This document shows positions 1 to 6,500 of a stretch of 11,608 nt of DNA, one piece after another (position 1 is the stretch's first letter; each line of letters starts with the position of its first letter). A model generated the notes under the pieces. The model was not told the DNA's origin. It did not search any database and saw only the letters and a list, made by a program, of their open reading frames with translations. Where the stretch lies: the NCBI GenBank assembly GCA_023387235.1, contig JAEWIJ010000260.1:1-11608 (forward strand), in the 5' to 3' direction. A program made the translations under genes and the position numbers. The DNA is from Pseudomonadota bacterium (GTDB lineage: Bacteria > Pseudomonadota > Alphaproteobacteria > Rhizobiales > Hyphomicrobiaceae).

Positions 1-39
1 AACTTTCCGTCCCGACAAGCGCGGATCGTGAAGCCGTGA
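1..39 (+). other. Left-edge tail, possibly the 3' end of an upstream urease gene
   Basis: Only about 12 codons are visible before ureF. One frame ends in TGA at 37-39, overlapping the ureF GTG as GTGA. Another frame ends in TGA at 29-31, 4 nt before ureF. Either would fit the end of ureE or another urease gene, which usually precedes ureF. The ureF frame is also open to the left edge. The fragment is too short to identify, so an upstream coupled gene is an inference from operon habit only. Confidence 0.25.
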
Positions 40-731
40 GCAATCCTCGGCATCCGCCGGCATTCGATGCGCGCCTGCTCGCTTGGTTCTCGCCGGGATT
101 TCCGATCGGTGCTTTCGCCTACAGTCACGGCCTCGAATGGGCCATGGAGCGCGGATGGGTGCGCGATCGCGCGACGCTCACCGAATGGCTGCGCGATCTC
201 CTGACGTATGGCGCGATCCGCAATGACATGATCCTTCTCGCCGAAGCCGCGCGTGCGACTGGTGAAGGCAACTGGCCGCGACTTTCGAACGGCAACGATC
301 TCGCCCTCGCTCTGCAGCCTTCGGCCGAGCGGCATCTCGAGACGGTGACGCAGGGCAATGCGTTTCTCGATACGGTGCGCGCGGCGTGGGGGCACGCGGG
401 CCTCGATGAAGTGGCGGCTGCTGTGACGCCTGACATAGCCTATCCCGTCGCGGTCGGCGCGGCGGCGGCGGTGCATGGCCTCGGTCGCGCCGAAGTGCTC
501 CACGCCTTTGCGCTTGCGGCCGTCTCCAATCTTACTTCAGCAGCCATCCGCCTTTCGGCCGTCGGCCAGACGGACGCGCAGCGCACGATCGCGGCGCTCA
601 TGGCGGATATTTCGGAGCAGGCCTCCACTGCCGGCGCGGCGACGTTGGACGATATCGGCGGCGTGGTGTATCGCTCGGACATCGCGTCGCTCGCGCACGA
701 AACCCAGTACACGAGGCTCTTTCGCTCATGA
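36..731 (+). CDS. ureF: Urease accessory protein UreF
   Basis: UreF is a cytoplasmic urease maturation factor. In the known pathway it binds the UreD(H)-apo-urease complex, recruits UreG and gates GTP-dependent nickel insertion into the active site. The protein has 231 residues, the usual family length. The N-terminal hallmark SPGFPIGAFAYSHGLE is present at about residues 19-34, and the protein ends in the typical HETQYTRLFRS tail. The start is a GTG at 36 with only a weak ribosome-binding sequence, which fits translational coupling to a gene upstream of the window. The frame is open to the left edge, so an earlier start cannot be excluded, but the conserved region begins close to this GTG. 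The stop overlaps the ureG start (ATGA, 728-731), so the two genes are co-translated. Family assignment is secure. Confidence 0.96.
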   Translation: MSNPRHPPAFDARLLAWFSPGFPIGAFAYSHGLEWAMERGWVRDRATLTEWLRDLLTYGAIRNDMILLAEAARATGEGNWPRLSNGNDLALALQPSAERHLETVTQGNAFLDTVRAAWGHAGLDEVAAAVTPDIAYPVAVGAAAAVHGLGRAEVLHAFALAAVSNLTSAAIRLSAVGQTDAQRTIAALMADISEQASTAGAATLDDIGGVVYRSDIASLAHETQYTRLFRS

Positions 732-1351
732 GCTCATCCCATGGTCCCCTTCGCGTCGGTATCGGCGGCCCGGTCGGGTCGGGCAAGACGACGCTGACCG
801 CCGCGCTCTGCCGGGCGCTGCGCGATCGCTATGACATCTGCGCGATCACCAACGACATCTACACGAAGGAGGATGCCGAGATCCTCATGCGCATGCAGGC
901 GCTGCCGCTCGATCGCATCATGGGCGTCGAGACTGGCGGCTGCCCGCACACGGCTATCCGCGAAGACTGCTCGATCAATCTCTCGGCGATCGACACCATG
1001 CGGCGCAAGTTCCCCAATCTCGATGTCATCCTGATCGAGTCGGGCGGCGACAACCTCGCTGCGACATTCTCGCCGGAGCTGGCGGACCTGACGATCTACG
1101 TCATCGATGTTGCGCAAGGCGAGAAGATCCCACGCAAGGGCGGGCCCGGAATCACGCGATCCGATCTGCTGGTGATCAACAAGACGGATCTTGCCCCGCA
1201 TGTCGGCGCCGACCTCGCGATCATGGAGAGCGACACGAAGCGGATGCGCGGCGAGAAGCCGTATGTGTTCACGAACATTCGCGCCGGAACGGGCGTCGAG
1301 GACATCGCGCGCTTCGTGGAGCGCATGGGCGGCCTCGCGACGGCGGCCTAA
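728..1351 (+). CDS. ureG: Urease accessory GTPase UreG
   Basis: UreG is a SIMIBI-class GTPase that carries nickel to apo-urease and drives its insertion by GTP hydrolysis, acting with UreF, UreD/H and UreE. The 207-residue product matches the family length. Visible motifs are the P-loop GPVGSGKT (residues 14-21), the nickel-binding CPH triad within ETGGCPHTAIRED (C72, H74), the ESGGDNL segment (104-110) and the guanine-specificity motif NKTD (151-154). The ATG overlaps the ureF stop by 4 nt, so the genes are coupled. UreG is usually the last or nearly last gene of the urease cluster. Here the next gene is on the opposite strand, so the operon ends at this point. Its TAA stop overlaps the stop of the convergent GST gene. 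No anomalies were seen. Confidence 0.98.
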   Translation: MSSSHGPLRVGIGGPVGSGKTTLTAALCRALRDRYDICAITNDIYTKEDAEILMRMQALPLDRIMGVETGGCPHTAIREDCSINLSAIDTMRRKFPNLDVILIESGGDNLAATFSPELADLTIYVIDVAQGEKIPRKGGPGITRSDLLVINKTDLAPHVGADLAIMESDTKRMRGEKPYVFTNIRAGTGVEDIARFVERMGGLATAA

Positions 1352-1992
1352 TCCGCGAACGGGAAGAATTTCCAGTAGGGCCGCGCTTCCTCGCGAATGC
1401 GCGCGATTGTCGGGCGTGCTTCAAGCCGCGCCAGATAGTCTTCGAGACGCGGAAAGCGTCCGTTGAAGGATTGCGTCTTGCTCGCATAGAAGACCGCGGG
1501 CGATGCGGCGCAGTCGGCAAGTGAGAACTGGCCGCCGACGGCCCAGCCATCCGGCAGTGTGCTCTCGAGCCAGCCATAGGCGAGGTCGAGCTTCTCGCGC
1601 GCCTGCACGATGCCGTAAGCATCTTTCGCTGCGTCGGGACGCAGGAAGTCGAACACGACCTTCTGCTGCGGCGTCATGACGAGATTATCGAACACCCGGT
1701 CGAAGAAGCGGACGTCGAGCGCGACCTTGGGATCTGCAGGAATGAGGCGCGGCCCGTTTGCATAATTGAGGTCTATGTACTCGACGATGATGCTGGACTC
1801 TCGGAGCACGCGATCGCCATCGACGAGAACAGGCATCAGCTTGAATGGCCAGAGCTCGGCGAACTCGATTTCGTTTTCGGGTTTCTCGGGGGAGAGCAGC
1901 TTCAGCTCGAAGGGCACGTCGTGCTCGTAGAGCGCGATCAGCACCTTCTGGCAGTACGATGAGAGAGGGTGCGCATAGAGCGTCAGTGCCAT
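1348..1992 (-). CDS. Glutathione S-transferase family protein
   Basis: This is a soluble 214-residue protein with the two-domain GST architecture: a thioredoxin-like N-terminal domain (about residues 1-80) and an all-helical C-terminal domain (about 90-210). Supporting residues are the N-terminal LYAHPLSSYCQKV segment (Ser11/Ser12/Cys14 at the usual catalytic position), the cis-proline in LMPVLVDGD (Pro54), the glutathione gamma-glutamyl-binding pair Glu65-Ser66 in LRESSII, and a helix N-capping box FSLAD (157-161). Substrate and GST class cannot be told from sequence. Detoxification or stress roles are typical of the family, but no specific role is shown here. The start at 1992 has an AGGGGG purine stretch about 11 nt upstream. 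It lies 71 nt downstream of the DUF1428 gene, behind a probable terminator, so it may be transcribed separately. It converges on ureG with a 4-nt stop overlap. Confidence 0.9.
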   Translation of the reverse strand: MALTLYAHPLSSYCQKVLIALYEHDVPFELKLLSPEKPENEIEFAELWPFKLMPVLVDGDRVLRESSIIVEYIDLNYANGPRLIPADPKVALDVRFFDRVFDNLVMTPQQKVVFDFLRPDAAKDAYGIVQAREKLDLAYGWLESTLPDGWAVGGQFSLADCAASPAVFYASKTQSFNGRFPRLEDYLARLEARPTIARIREEARPYWKFFPFAD

Positions 1993-2023
1993 CGTTCTTT
2001 TATCCCCCTGGTCGCTACGAAGA

Positions 2024-2050
2024 AGCGCAAGGTCCGCGCGGCCTTGCGCT
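2024..2050 (-). terminator. Hairpin, probable terminator after the DUF1428 gene
   Basis: AGCGCAAGG (2024-2032) pairs with CCTTGCGCT (2042-2050). The 9-bp stem can extend inward by a G-U and a C-G pair, leaving a 5-nt loop. On the minus strand the stem is followed by TCTTCG, only a weak T-rich tail. It lies 13 nt after the DUF1428 stop and before the GST start, as expected for a terminator or attenuator. The stem is directly visible. Its termination function is inferred. Confidence 0.5.
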
Positions 2051-2063
2051 CCTTATGTTCGTA

Positions 2064-2417
2064 TCATGCGTCGAGGATCGGCACGAATCCGCCGAAGATC
2101 ATGCGCTTCCCATCGAACGGCATCTTGCTGCCCATGTCCTTCATGCGCGGATCGTTCATCATCTTCTGGTTCGCCGCGTCGCGCGCTTCCTTCGAGGGAT
2201 ACTCGAACCAGCTGAACACGACGACCTCGTCATCCTTGGCCTTCACGGCGCCGCGGAAATCGGTGACCTTGCCCTCCGGCACGTCATCGCCCCAGCACTC
2301 GACGACGCGGGTGGCGCCGAATTCCTTGAACAGAGGCAGCACCTCCCTGGCGTGCTTCTCGTAAGCCTGCTTGTTCGAGGCAGGGACGGCCGCGACGAAA
2401 CCTTCGACATATTTCAT
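2064..2417 (-). CDS. DUF1428 family protein (YbaA-like)
   Basis: This is a small cytoplasmic protein of 117 residues with the pattern of the DUF1428 family (E. coli YbaA type). It begins MKYVEGFVAAVP, has a central ECWGDDVPEG followed by an FRGAVKAKDDEVVVFSW segment, and ends KRMIFGGFVPILDA. The biochemical function of this family is unknown, and no catalytic site can be named. The start chosen is the ATG at 2417, because GGAGG (2427-2423 on the minus strand) sits 5 nt before it and family members begin at this point. The in-frame ATG at 2429 would add four residues but overlaps that Shine-Dalgarno sequence and lacks one of its own. The gene lies 139 nt downstream of the TRAP permease gene in the same direction. 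Cotranscription is possible, but the spacing also allows its own promoter. Confidence 0.88.
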   Translation of the reverse strand: MKYVEGFVAAVPASNKQAYEKHAREVLPLFKEFGATRVVECWGDDVPEGKVTDFRGAVKAKDDEVVVFSWFEYPSKEARDAANQKMMNDPRMKDMGSKMPFDGKRMIFGGFVPILDA

Positions 2418-2556
2418 GGGATCCTCCATCCGACTTGTGCTCGGGGCAACCGCCGGTTCTGGCCCGGCGTTCGCCTCTTCCTAAGAACGCTTGGGGACGC
2501 CCTCAGCCGACATCGGCACGAAGAAAATTTCTGAACACGGTCCTCGAAATCCAGGG
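2418..2556. other. Intergenic gap between TRAP permease and DUF1428 genes
   Basis: This 139-nt gap holds the DUF1428 ribosome-binding site, a weak 6-bp inverted repeat (2467-2472 with 2485-2490, 12-nt loop), a perfect short inverted repeat GCCGA-CA-TCGGC (2506-2517) and a short A-rich tract near 2521-2530. I cannot name a convincing promoter or terminator. It is long enough to hold a promoter for the DUF1428 gene. Confidence 0.4.
2423..2427 (-). promoter_or_regulatory. Shine-Dalgarno GGAGG that sets the DUF1428 start
   Basis: GGAGG on the minus strand lies 5 nt upstream of the ATG at 2417. It overlaps the alternative ATG at 2429-2427, which argues against that upstream start. Confidence 0.7.
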
Positions 2557-5151
2557 CTAAGCCGCAGCAGCGGGGTCGGCCGGCCTCGTCTTCCTTCGCC
2601 GCCATTGCAGGAATGCAATGAGGCCGGCCATCAGCAGACCGCCGCCTACCGGCCAGATTTGCGACGGCCGAGGCGCCGGTTCCAACACGGTCATGACCTC
2701 GAAACCGGGTTCCAGCCCCAGCCGCTTTGCATAAGAGCCGAAGGCGACGTTGGTGATCGTCACCTTGTCGCCGGCAGGCGCGACGCCTAGGCCCACGGCG
2801 CGCAGCCGCAGACGAGGCTCCTTCGGATCGCCGAGCGGGACGCTGACGGTCTTGCGCACGGTATCGCCTTCGATGTTCAGCCCCTCGACAACCATGGTCA
2901 GACGCTTGTCGGCGGGGGCCTGCTCGACCTGTGTGAGCAGCTCGCGCGCAGGAAGCTCCCGATACTTCGGATAGAACTGGTCGAGCCACCAGTCGGGCCT
3001 GAAGAGCGTGAAGCATGCGAGCAGCAGGATTGCGGACTCCCAGAGACGGCTTCGCGTCACGAACCAGTTCATGGTCGCGGCTGAGAACAGCAGGATGGCT
3101 GCCAGCGAGGTCATGATGACGCCGGCGAAGGCCCACCAGCTCTCGATGCCGATCAGCAGAATGGCTGGATTGAAGATGAAGACGAACGGCAGGATCGCTG
3201 TGCGGAGGGAATAGGCAGCACCCTGAAATCCAGTGGCGATCGGATCCTCTCGTGAGATCGCCGCCGCGGCGAACGAAGCGAGGCCCACCGGCGGCGTGAT
3301 ATCGGCCATGATGCCGAAGTAGAACACGAAAAGGTGCACGGCGATCAGCGGAATGGCGAGCCCGGCCTGCGCGCCGAGCTCGATGACCACAGGCGCCATG
3401 AGCGTTGCAACGAGGATGTAGTTGGCTGTCGTCGGAATGCCCATGCCGAGGACGAGCGAGACCGCGGCGATCAGAAGCAGCATGATGATGACATTGCCGC
3501 CCGAGAGGAACTCGACGAACTCGGTCATCATGAGGCCGAGGCCCGTGAGCGTCACCGTGCCGACAACGATGCCGGCTGTCGCTGTCGCCACTGCGATGCC
3601 GATCATGTTACGCGCGCCGCTGGCGAGACCATCGACGAGATCGCTCCACGCCGACGCGACAGCGTCGTTGAACGGCTGGTTGCGGAAGAGCGCGAGCAGC
3701 GGTTTCCTGGTCGCGACGATTCCCATGATCGTCACCGTGCCCCAGAAGGCGGAGAGACCTGGCGAGAGCTGGTCCACCGTCAGGCACCAGAGCAGCACGA
3801 CCAATGGGATGATGAAATCGAGGCCGGTGCGCACCACGTCCCAGGCGCGCGGCAACGAGATGATCGGCGCGTTGGGATCATCAATCGCGAGGTCCTGGTA
3901 GCGCGAGGAATACCAAAGGCTCGTGATATAGATGGCGACGCAAACAACTGCGAGTACGGTGGGCGCCGCGTCGCCGAAGGCCGCCTGGATGGCCTGCACG
4001 CCGTAGTAGAGCACGCATATTGCGGCGATCGTGCCCGAGAGGCCGAGACCCGTTCGAAGGAATCGCGTCTTGAGCTCCATATGCTCGCGCGGAATGGGCT
4101 TCGAGCCAAGCTTTACGGCCTCCAGATGGACGATATAGAAAAGCGCGATGTAGGACGCGATCGCCGGAAGCGCCGCGTGCTTGATGATCTCCGAATAGGG
4201 AATGCCGACGTACTCGACCATGAGGAACGCGGCGGCGCCCATGACGGGCGGCATGATCTGGCCGTTGATGGATGACGACGCCTCGATCGCGCCGGCTTTC
4301 ACGCCGGAAAGCCCCGTGCGCTTCATGAGCGGAATAGTGAAGATGCCGCCGGAGACGACGTTCGATACGGACGAGCCCGATACGACGCCGTTGAGGGCGG
4401 AGGAGACGACAGCGACCTTCGCCGGACCGCCGCGCAGATGGCCGAGCAGGGCGATCGAGAGCTGCATCATCCAGTTGCCGGCGCCGGCCTTGTCGAGGAG
4501 CGTGCCGAACAGCACGAACAGGAAGACGAAGCTCGTCGAGACGCCGAGCGCGATGCCGAACACGCCTTCGGTCACGAGCCACTGATGCGTGAGAAAGCGC
4601 TGCAGCGAGGCGCCCTTGTGCTGCAGTGCCTCTGGCATGTAGGGGCCCGCGAATGTGAACAGCATGAATACGCAAGCCACGATCACCATGGGCAAGCCGA
4701 GTGATCGGCGCGTGGCTTCGAGCAGCAGCAGAATGCCGGCACCGGCCACGATCAGGTCCATGCTGGTTGGCTGGCCGGGACGCAGCGCAAGCTCGTTGTA
4801 GAAAAGAAAGAGATAGGAACCTGCAAAGGCCCCCGCGATGGCGAGCACCCAGTCGATGATGGGAACATGCGCGCGCGAGGAAGACTTGAAGGCGGGGTAG
4901 GCCGTATAGGCGAGGAAAAGCGCGAGGCCGAGATGGATGGCGCGCGCTTCGGTGTCGTTCAGGACGCCGAAGCCGAAGACGAAGGGCAGGGGCGAGGCGT
5001 ACCAGAGCTGGAAGAGCGACCAGAAGACGGCGACGCAGAGAAGGATCTGAGCGGCGAGGCCCGTTGGCTTGCGGCCACCGGTATCGGACTCGGCGATGAG
5101 TTGCTCGAGCTCAGACGGTATTTCGCCTGTGGCAGCCGCCTTGTCGGTCAT
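2557..5151 (-). CDS. TRAP transporter fused permease (4TM/12TM type with DUF3394 tail)
   Basis: This is an inner-membrane permease of a TAXI-type TRAP transporter, a secondary importer that uses an ion gradient and a periplasmic binding protein. The 864 residues combine a small DctQ-like 4-TM domain (about 30-170), a large DctM-like domain (about 190-670) and a DUF3394 C-terminal region (about 670-864). The DctM signatures are GGPAKVAVVSSALNGVVSGS (about 241-260), NGQIMPPVMGAAAF (296-309), GMGIPTTANYIL (569-580) and ADITPPVGLASFAAAAI (616-632). The tail has further TM segments flanking a soluble part, and a final TM (about 833-849) before basic residues. The ATG at 5151 (MTDKAAATG) is preferred over an in-frame ATG at 5217: the longer version would read through the stem-loop at 5188-5213 and add a non-conserved leader. 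The Shine-Dalgarno is only a run of five Gs. The TAXI binding-protein gene lies 75 nt upstream. The substrate is unknown. Confidence 0.94.
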   Translation of the reverse strand: MTDKAAATGEIPSELEQLIAESDTGGRKPTGLAAQILLCVAVFWSLFQLWYASPLPFVFGFGVLNDTEARAIHLGLALFLAYTAYPAFKSSSRAHVPIIDWVLAIAGAFAGSYLFLFYNELALRPGQPTSMDLIVAGAGILLLLEATRRSLGLPMVIVACVFMLFTFAGPYMPEALQHKGASLQRFLTHQWLVTEGVFGIALGVSTSFVFLFVLFGTLLDKAGAGNWMMQLSIALLGHLRGGPAKVAVVSSALNGVVSGSSVSNVVSGGIFTIPLMKRTGLSGVKAGAIEASSSINGQIMPPVMGAAAFLMVEYVGIPYSEIIKHAALPAIASYIALFYIVHLEAVKLGSKPIPREHMELKTRFLRTGLGLSGTIAAICVLYYGVQAIQAAFGDAAPTVLAVVCVAIYITSLWYSSRYQDLAIDDPNAPIISLPRAWDVVRTGLDFIIPLVVLLWCLTVDQLSPGLSAFWGTVTIMGIVATRKPLLALFRNQPFNDAVASAWSDLVDGLASGARNMIGIAVATATAGIVVGTVTLTGLGLMMTEFVEFLSGGNVIIMLLLIAAVSLVLGMGIPTTANYILVATLMAPVVIELGAQAGLAIPLIAVHLFVFYFGIMADITPPVGLASFAAAAISREDPIATGFQGAAYSLRTAILPFVFIFNPAILLIGIESWWAFAGVIMTSLAAILLFSAATMNWFVTRSRLWESAILLLACFTLFRPDWWLDQFYPKYRELPARELLTQVEQAPADKRLTMVVEGLNIEGDTVRKTVSVPLGDPKEPRLRLRAVGLGVAPAGDKVTITNVAFGSYAKRLGLEPGFEVMTVLEPAPRPSQIWPVGGGLLMAGLIAFLQWRRRKTRPADPAAAA

Positions 5152-5187
5152 AGTGCCCCCGCAGTGCCTTGGATGTCGTGAAGCGTT

Positions 5188-5213
5188 TCGGGGCGCCGGC
5201 TTCGGCGCCCCGA
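5188..5213 (-). terminator. Strong stem-loop between TAXI binding-protein and TRAP permease genes
   Basis: CGGGGCGCCG (5189-5198) pairs perfectly with CGGCGCCCCG (5203-5212) around a 4-nt loop, and a flanking T-A pair (5188/5213) makes 11 bp, nearly all GC. On the minus strand it is followed by AAACGC, not a T-tract, so it is not a classical intrinsic terminator. It starts 13 nt after the binding-protein stop. Known precedents put such hairpins behind abundant binding-protein genes, where they stabilise the upstream message or partly terminate transcription. That role is inferred here. Confidence 0.6.
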
Positions 5214-5226
5214 TCATGGGCGCCCG

Positions 5227-6201
5227 TTACTTGATCCAGCCTTTTTCCTTGTAGTACTTCGCCGCGCCCGGATGCAGCGGTGCGGACAAGCCGTCCTTGA
5301 CCATCTTCGTCGGGTCGAGATTGGCGAAGGCGGGATGCAGCTTCTTGAACTCGTCGAAGTTGTCGAACGTTGCCTTGACGAGCTGGTAGACCGTCTCATC
5401 CGGGACCTTGGCCGAGGAGACGAGCGTCGCGAGCACGCCGTAGGTCTCGGTCGGCTGCGGGTTCGACGCGTACATGCCGCCCGGGATGGTCGCGCGCGCA
5501 TAGTACGGCTTCTCTGCGAGCAACTTGTCGACGGCGGCTCCCTTCAGCGCGACGAGCTGCGCGCCGCAGGTCGTGGTCGGATCCTGGATGTTCGCCGAGG
5601 GATGGCCGACGGCATAGTAGAAGCCGTCGATCTTGGCGTCGCAGAGGGCAGGGCCGTGCTCGTCGGCCTTCAGCTCGGAGGCAAGCGAGAAATCCGAGAG
5701 CTTCCAACCCATGGCCGCCAGCAGCTCCTCCATGGACGAGCGCGTGCCGGAGCCAGGGTTGCCGACGTTGAAACGCTTGCCCTTGAAGTCGTCGAACGAC
5801 TTGATGTTGGCTTCCTTGCGCGCGAGCACCGTGAAGGGCTCGGGGTGCACCGAGAAAACGGCGCGCAGATCGCCGTATGGGCCCGCGTCCTTGAACGCGC
5901 CGACGCCCTTCAGCGAATTGTAATGCACGTCCGACTGGGCCATGCCGAAGTCGAGCTCGCCCACCTTGATCGTATTGACGTTGAAGGCGGAGCCGCCGGT
6001 CGACTCGACCGAGCAGCGGATGCCGTGCGACTTGCGGTCCTTGTTAAGGAGGCGGCAGATGGCGCCGCCCGCCGCGTAGTAGACGCCGGTTACGCCGCCG
6101 GTGCCGATCGTCACGAACTTCTGCTGTGCCGAGGCGACGGTTGCTGTGCCGAGCAATGCAGCGACGCTCGCGGCGACGGCCAAGCATTGAAAACGTCTCA
6201 T
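5227..6201 (-). CDS. TAXI family TRAP transporter solute-binding protein
   Basis: This is a periplasmic substrate-binding receptor that delivers ligand to the fused TRAP permease encoded just downstream. The protein has 324 residues from the ATG at 6201. A Sec signal peptide is clear: MRRF, then a hydrophobic core, then VASA before QQKF, with cleavage predicted after residue 25. Family signatures are TIGTGGVTGVYYAAGG (31-46), the VESTGGSAFNVNTI segment (65-78), GELDFGMAQSD (81-91), NVGNPGSGTRSS (145-156) and the C-terminal HPGAAKYYKEKGW (310-322). Four mature cysteines (49, 63, 188, 212) could form disulfides. ATG codons at 6216 and 6207 are also in frame, but GGAGAG (6214-6209) lies 7 nt before the ATG at 6201 and the signal peptide is compact from there. 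Related TAXI proteins bind glutamate or other small carboxylates. The ligand here cannot be read from sequence. Confidence 0.95.
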   Translation of the reverse strand: MRRFQCLAVAASVAALLGTATVASAQQKFVTIGTGGVTGVYYAAGGAICRLLNKDRKSHGIRCSVESTGGSAFNVNTIKVGELDFGMAQSDVHYNSLKGVGAFKDAGPYGDLRAVFSVHPEPFTVLARKEANIKSFDDFKGKRFNVGNPGSGTRSSMEELLAAMGWKLSDFSLASELKADEHGPALCDAKIDGFYYAVGHPSANIQDPTTTCGAQLVALKGAAVDKLLAEKPYYARATIPGGMYASNPQPTETYGVLATLVSSAKVPDETVYQLVKATFDNFDEFKKLHPAFANLDPTKMVKDGLSAPLHPGAAKYYKEKGWIK

Positions 6202-6208
6202 CTCCATA

Positions 6209-6214
6209 CTCTCC
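6209..6214 (-). promoter_or_regulatory. Shine-Dalgarno GGAGAG for the TAXI gene
   Basis: GGAGAG on the minus strand is 7 nt upstream of the ATG at 6201. The alternative ATG at 6216 has no purine-rich site before it, and the ATG at 6207 is only 1 nt downstream of this site, too close to use it. Confidence 0.6.
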
Positions 6215-6348
6215 ATGCTGGTTGAGATACTTGCACGTTCAGTTTTTTCCGATCGGGTGGCCTCGGGCGACGCATGAGCCGCTCTACGCTTCCTGAATCA
6301 ATAGAGGCACTGAAAGCATAGATTGGCTAGAGTGATTGCGAAGCGCGA

Positions 6349-6362
6349 ATATTGTTCAATAT
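6349..6362. promoter_or_regulatory. AT-rich inverted repeat ATATTG-TT-CAATAT, candidate operator
   Basis: This is a perfect 6-bp inverted repeat with a 2-nt centre, set in GC-rich DNA about 140 nt upstream of cydA and about 150 nt upstream of the TAXI gene. Its shape fits a dimeric repressor or activator site. No specific regulator can be named, and a chance occurrence in an AT-rich promoter patch is possible. Confidence 0.35.
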
Positions 6363-6487
6363 GCCCCTGATCCGGGTGCAGAGCGAGGCTGCCACATTGG
6401 GGTGTACATGCGGCCACCACGGGTGTGGATAGGCCGCACTCGTCGAGGCACGGGCCGCTATAGGCTCGTGCATCCGAGCCAATGGTC

Positions 6488-6496
6488 AAAGGAGGT
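6488..6496 (+). promoter_or_regulatory. Consensus Shine-Dalgarno for cydA
   Basis: AAAGGAGGT is a near-perfect match to the 16S rRNA anti-Shine-Dalgarno, with GGAGG ending 5 nt before the ATG at 6501. It fixes the cydA start and predicts strong translation. Confidence 0.85.
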
Positions 6497-6500
6497 CACG

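Larger units (their letters stand above)
6202..6500. other. Divergent intergenic region between TAXI and cydA
   Basis: This roughly 300-nt stretch separates the minus-strand TAXI gene from plus-strand cydA and must hold promoters for both directions. An AT-richer patch spans about 6297-6362. I see no convincing -35/-10 pair: TATAGG near 6458 could be a -10 for cydA but lacks a good -35. No TTGAT-N4-ATCAA FNR/FixK box is present. The cydA frame stays open upstream through this region, but that segment has no Shine-Dalgarno-linked start and does not resemble the CydA N-terminus. I find no small gene or RNA here. Confidence 0.5.

Noticed and set aside
5152..5217. Longer start of the TRAP permease at 5217
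   Set aside because: The added leader would be translated from the strong stem-loop and is Pro/Arg/His-rich, unlike the family N-terminus that starts shortly after the ATG at 5151.
36..6201. Link between the urease genes and the TAXI-TRAP transporter as a urea or nickel uptake system
   Set aside because: The transporter is on the opposite strand, separated by two unrelated genes, and TAXI-TRAP systems are known for organic anions. Nothing in the sequence points to urea or nickel.
3334..6225. Plus-strand open frames opposite the TRAP permease and TAXI genes (about 313 and 317 codons)
   Set aside because: They have the same shadow pattern. The minus strand carries clear TRAP and TAXI motifs, and the plus-strand products have no hydrophobic or domain structure.
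6288..6301. FNR/FixK box upstream of cydA
   Set aside because: ATCAA at 6297-6301 is a good right half, but the matching left half is GCTTC rather than TTGAT, so the dyad is not there.
6336..6500. N-terminal extension of CydA from an upstream start at 6336
   Set aside because: The extra 55 residues do not resemble any CydA N-terminus, and a consensus Shine-Dalgarno sits directly before the ATG at 6501, which begins at the conserved helix.
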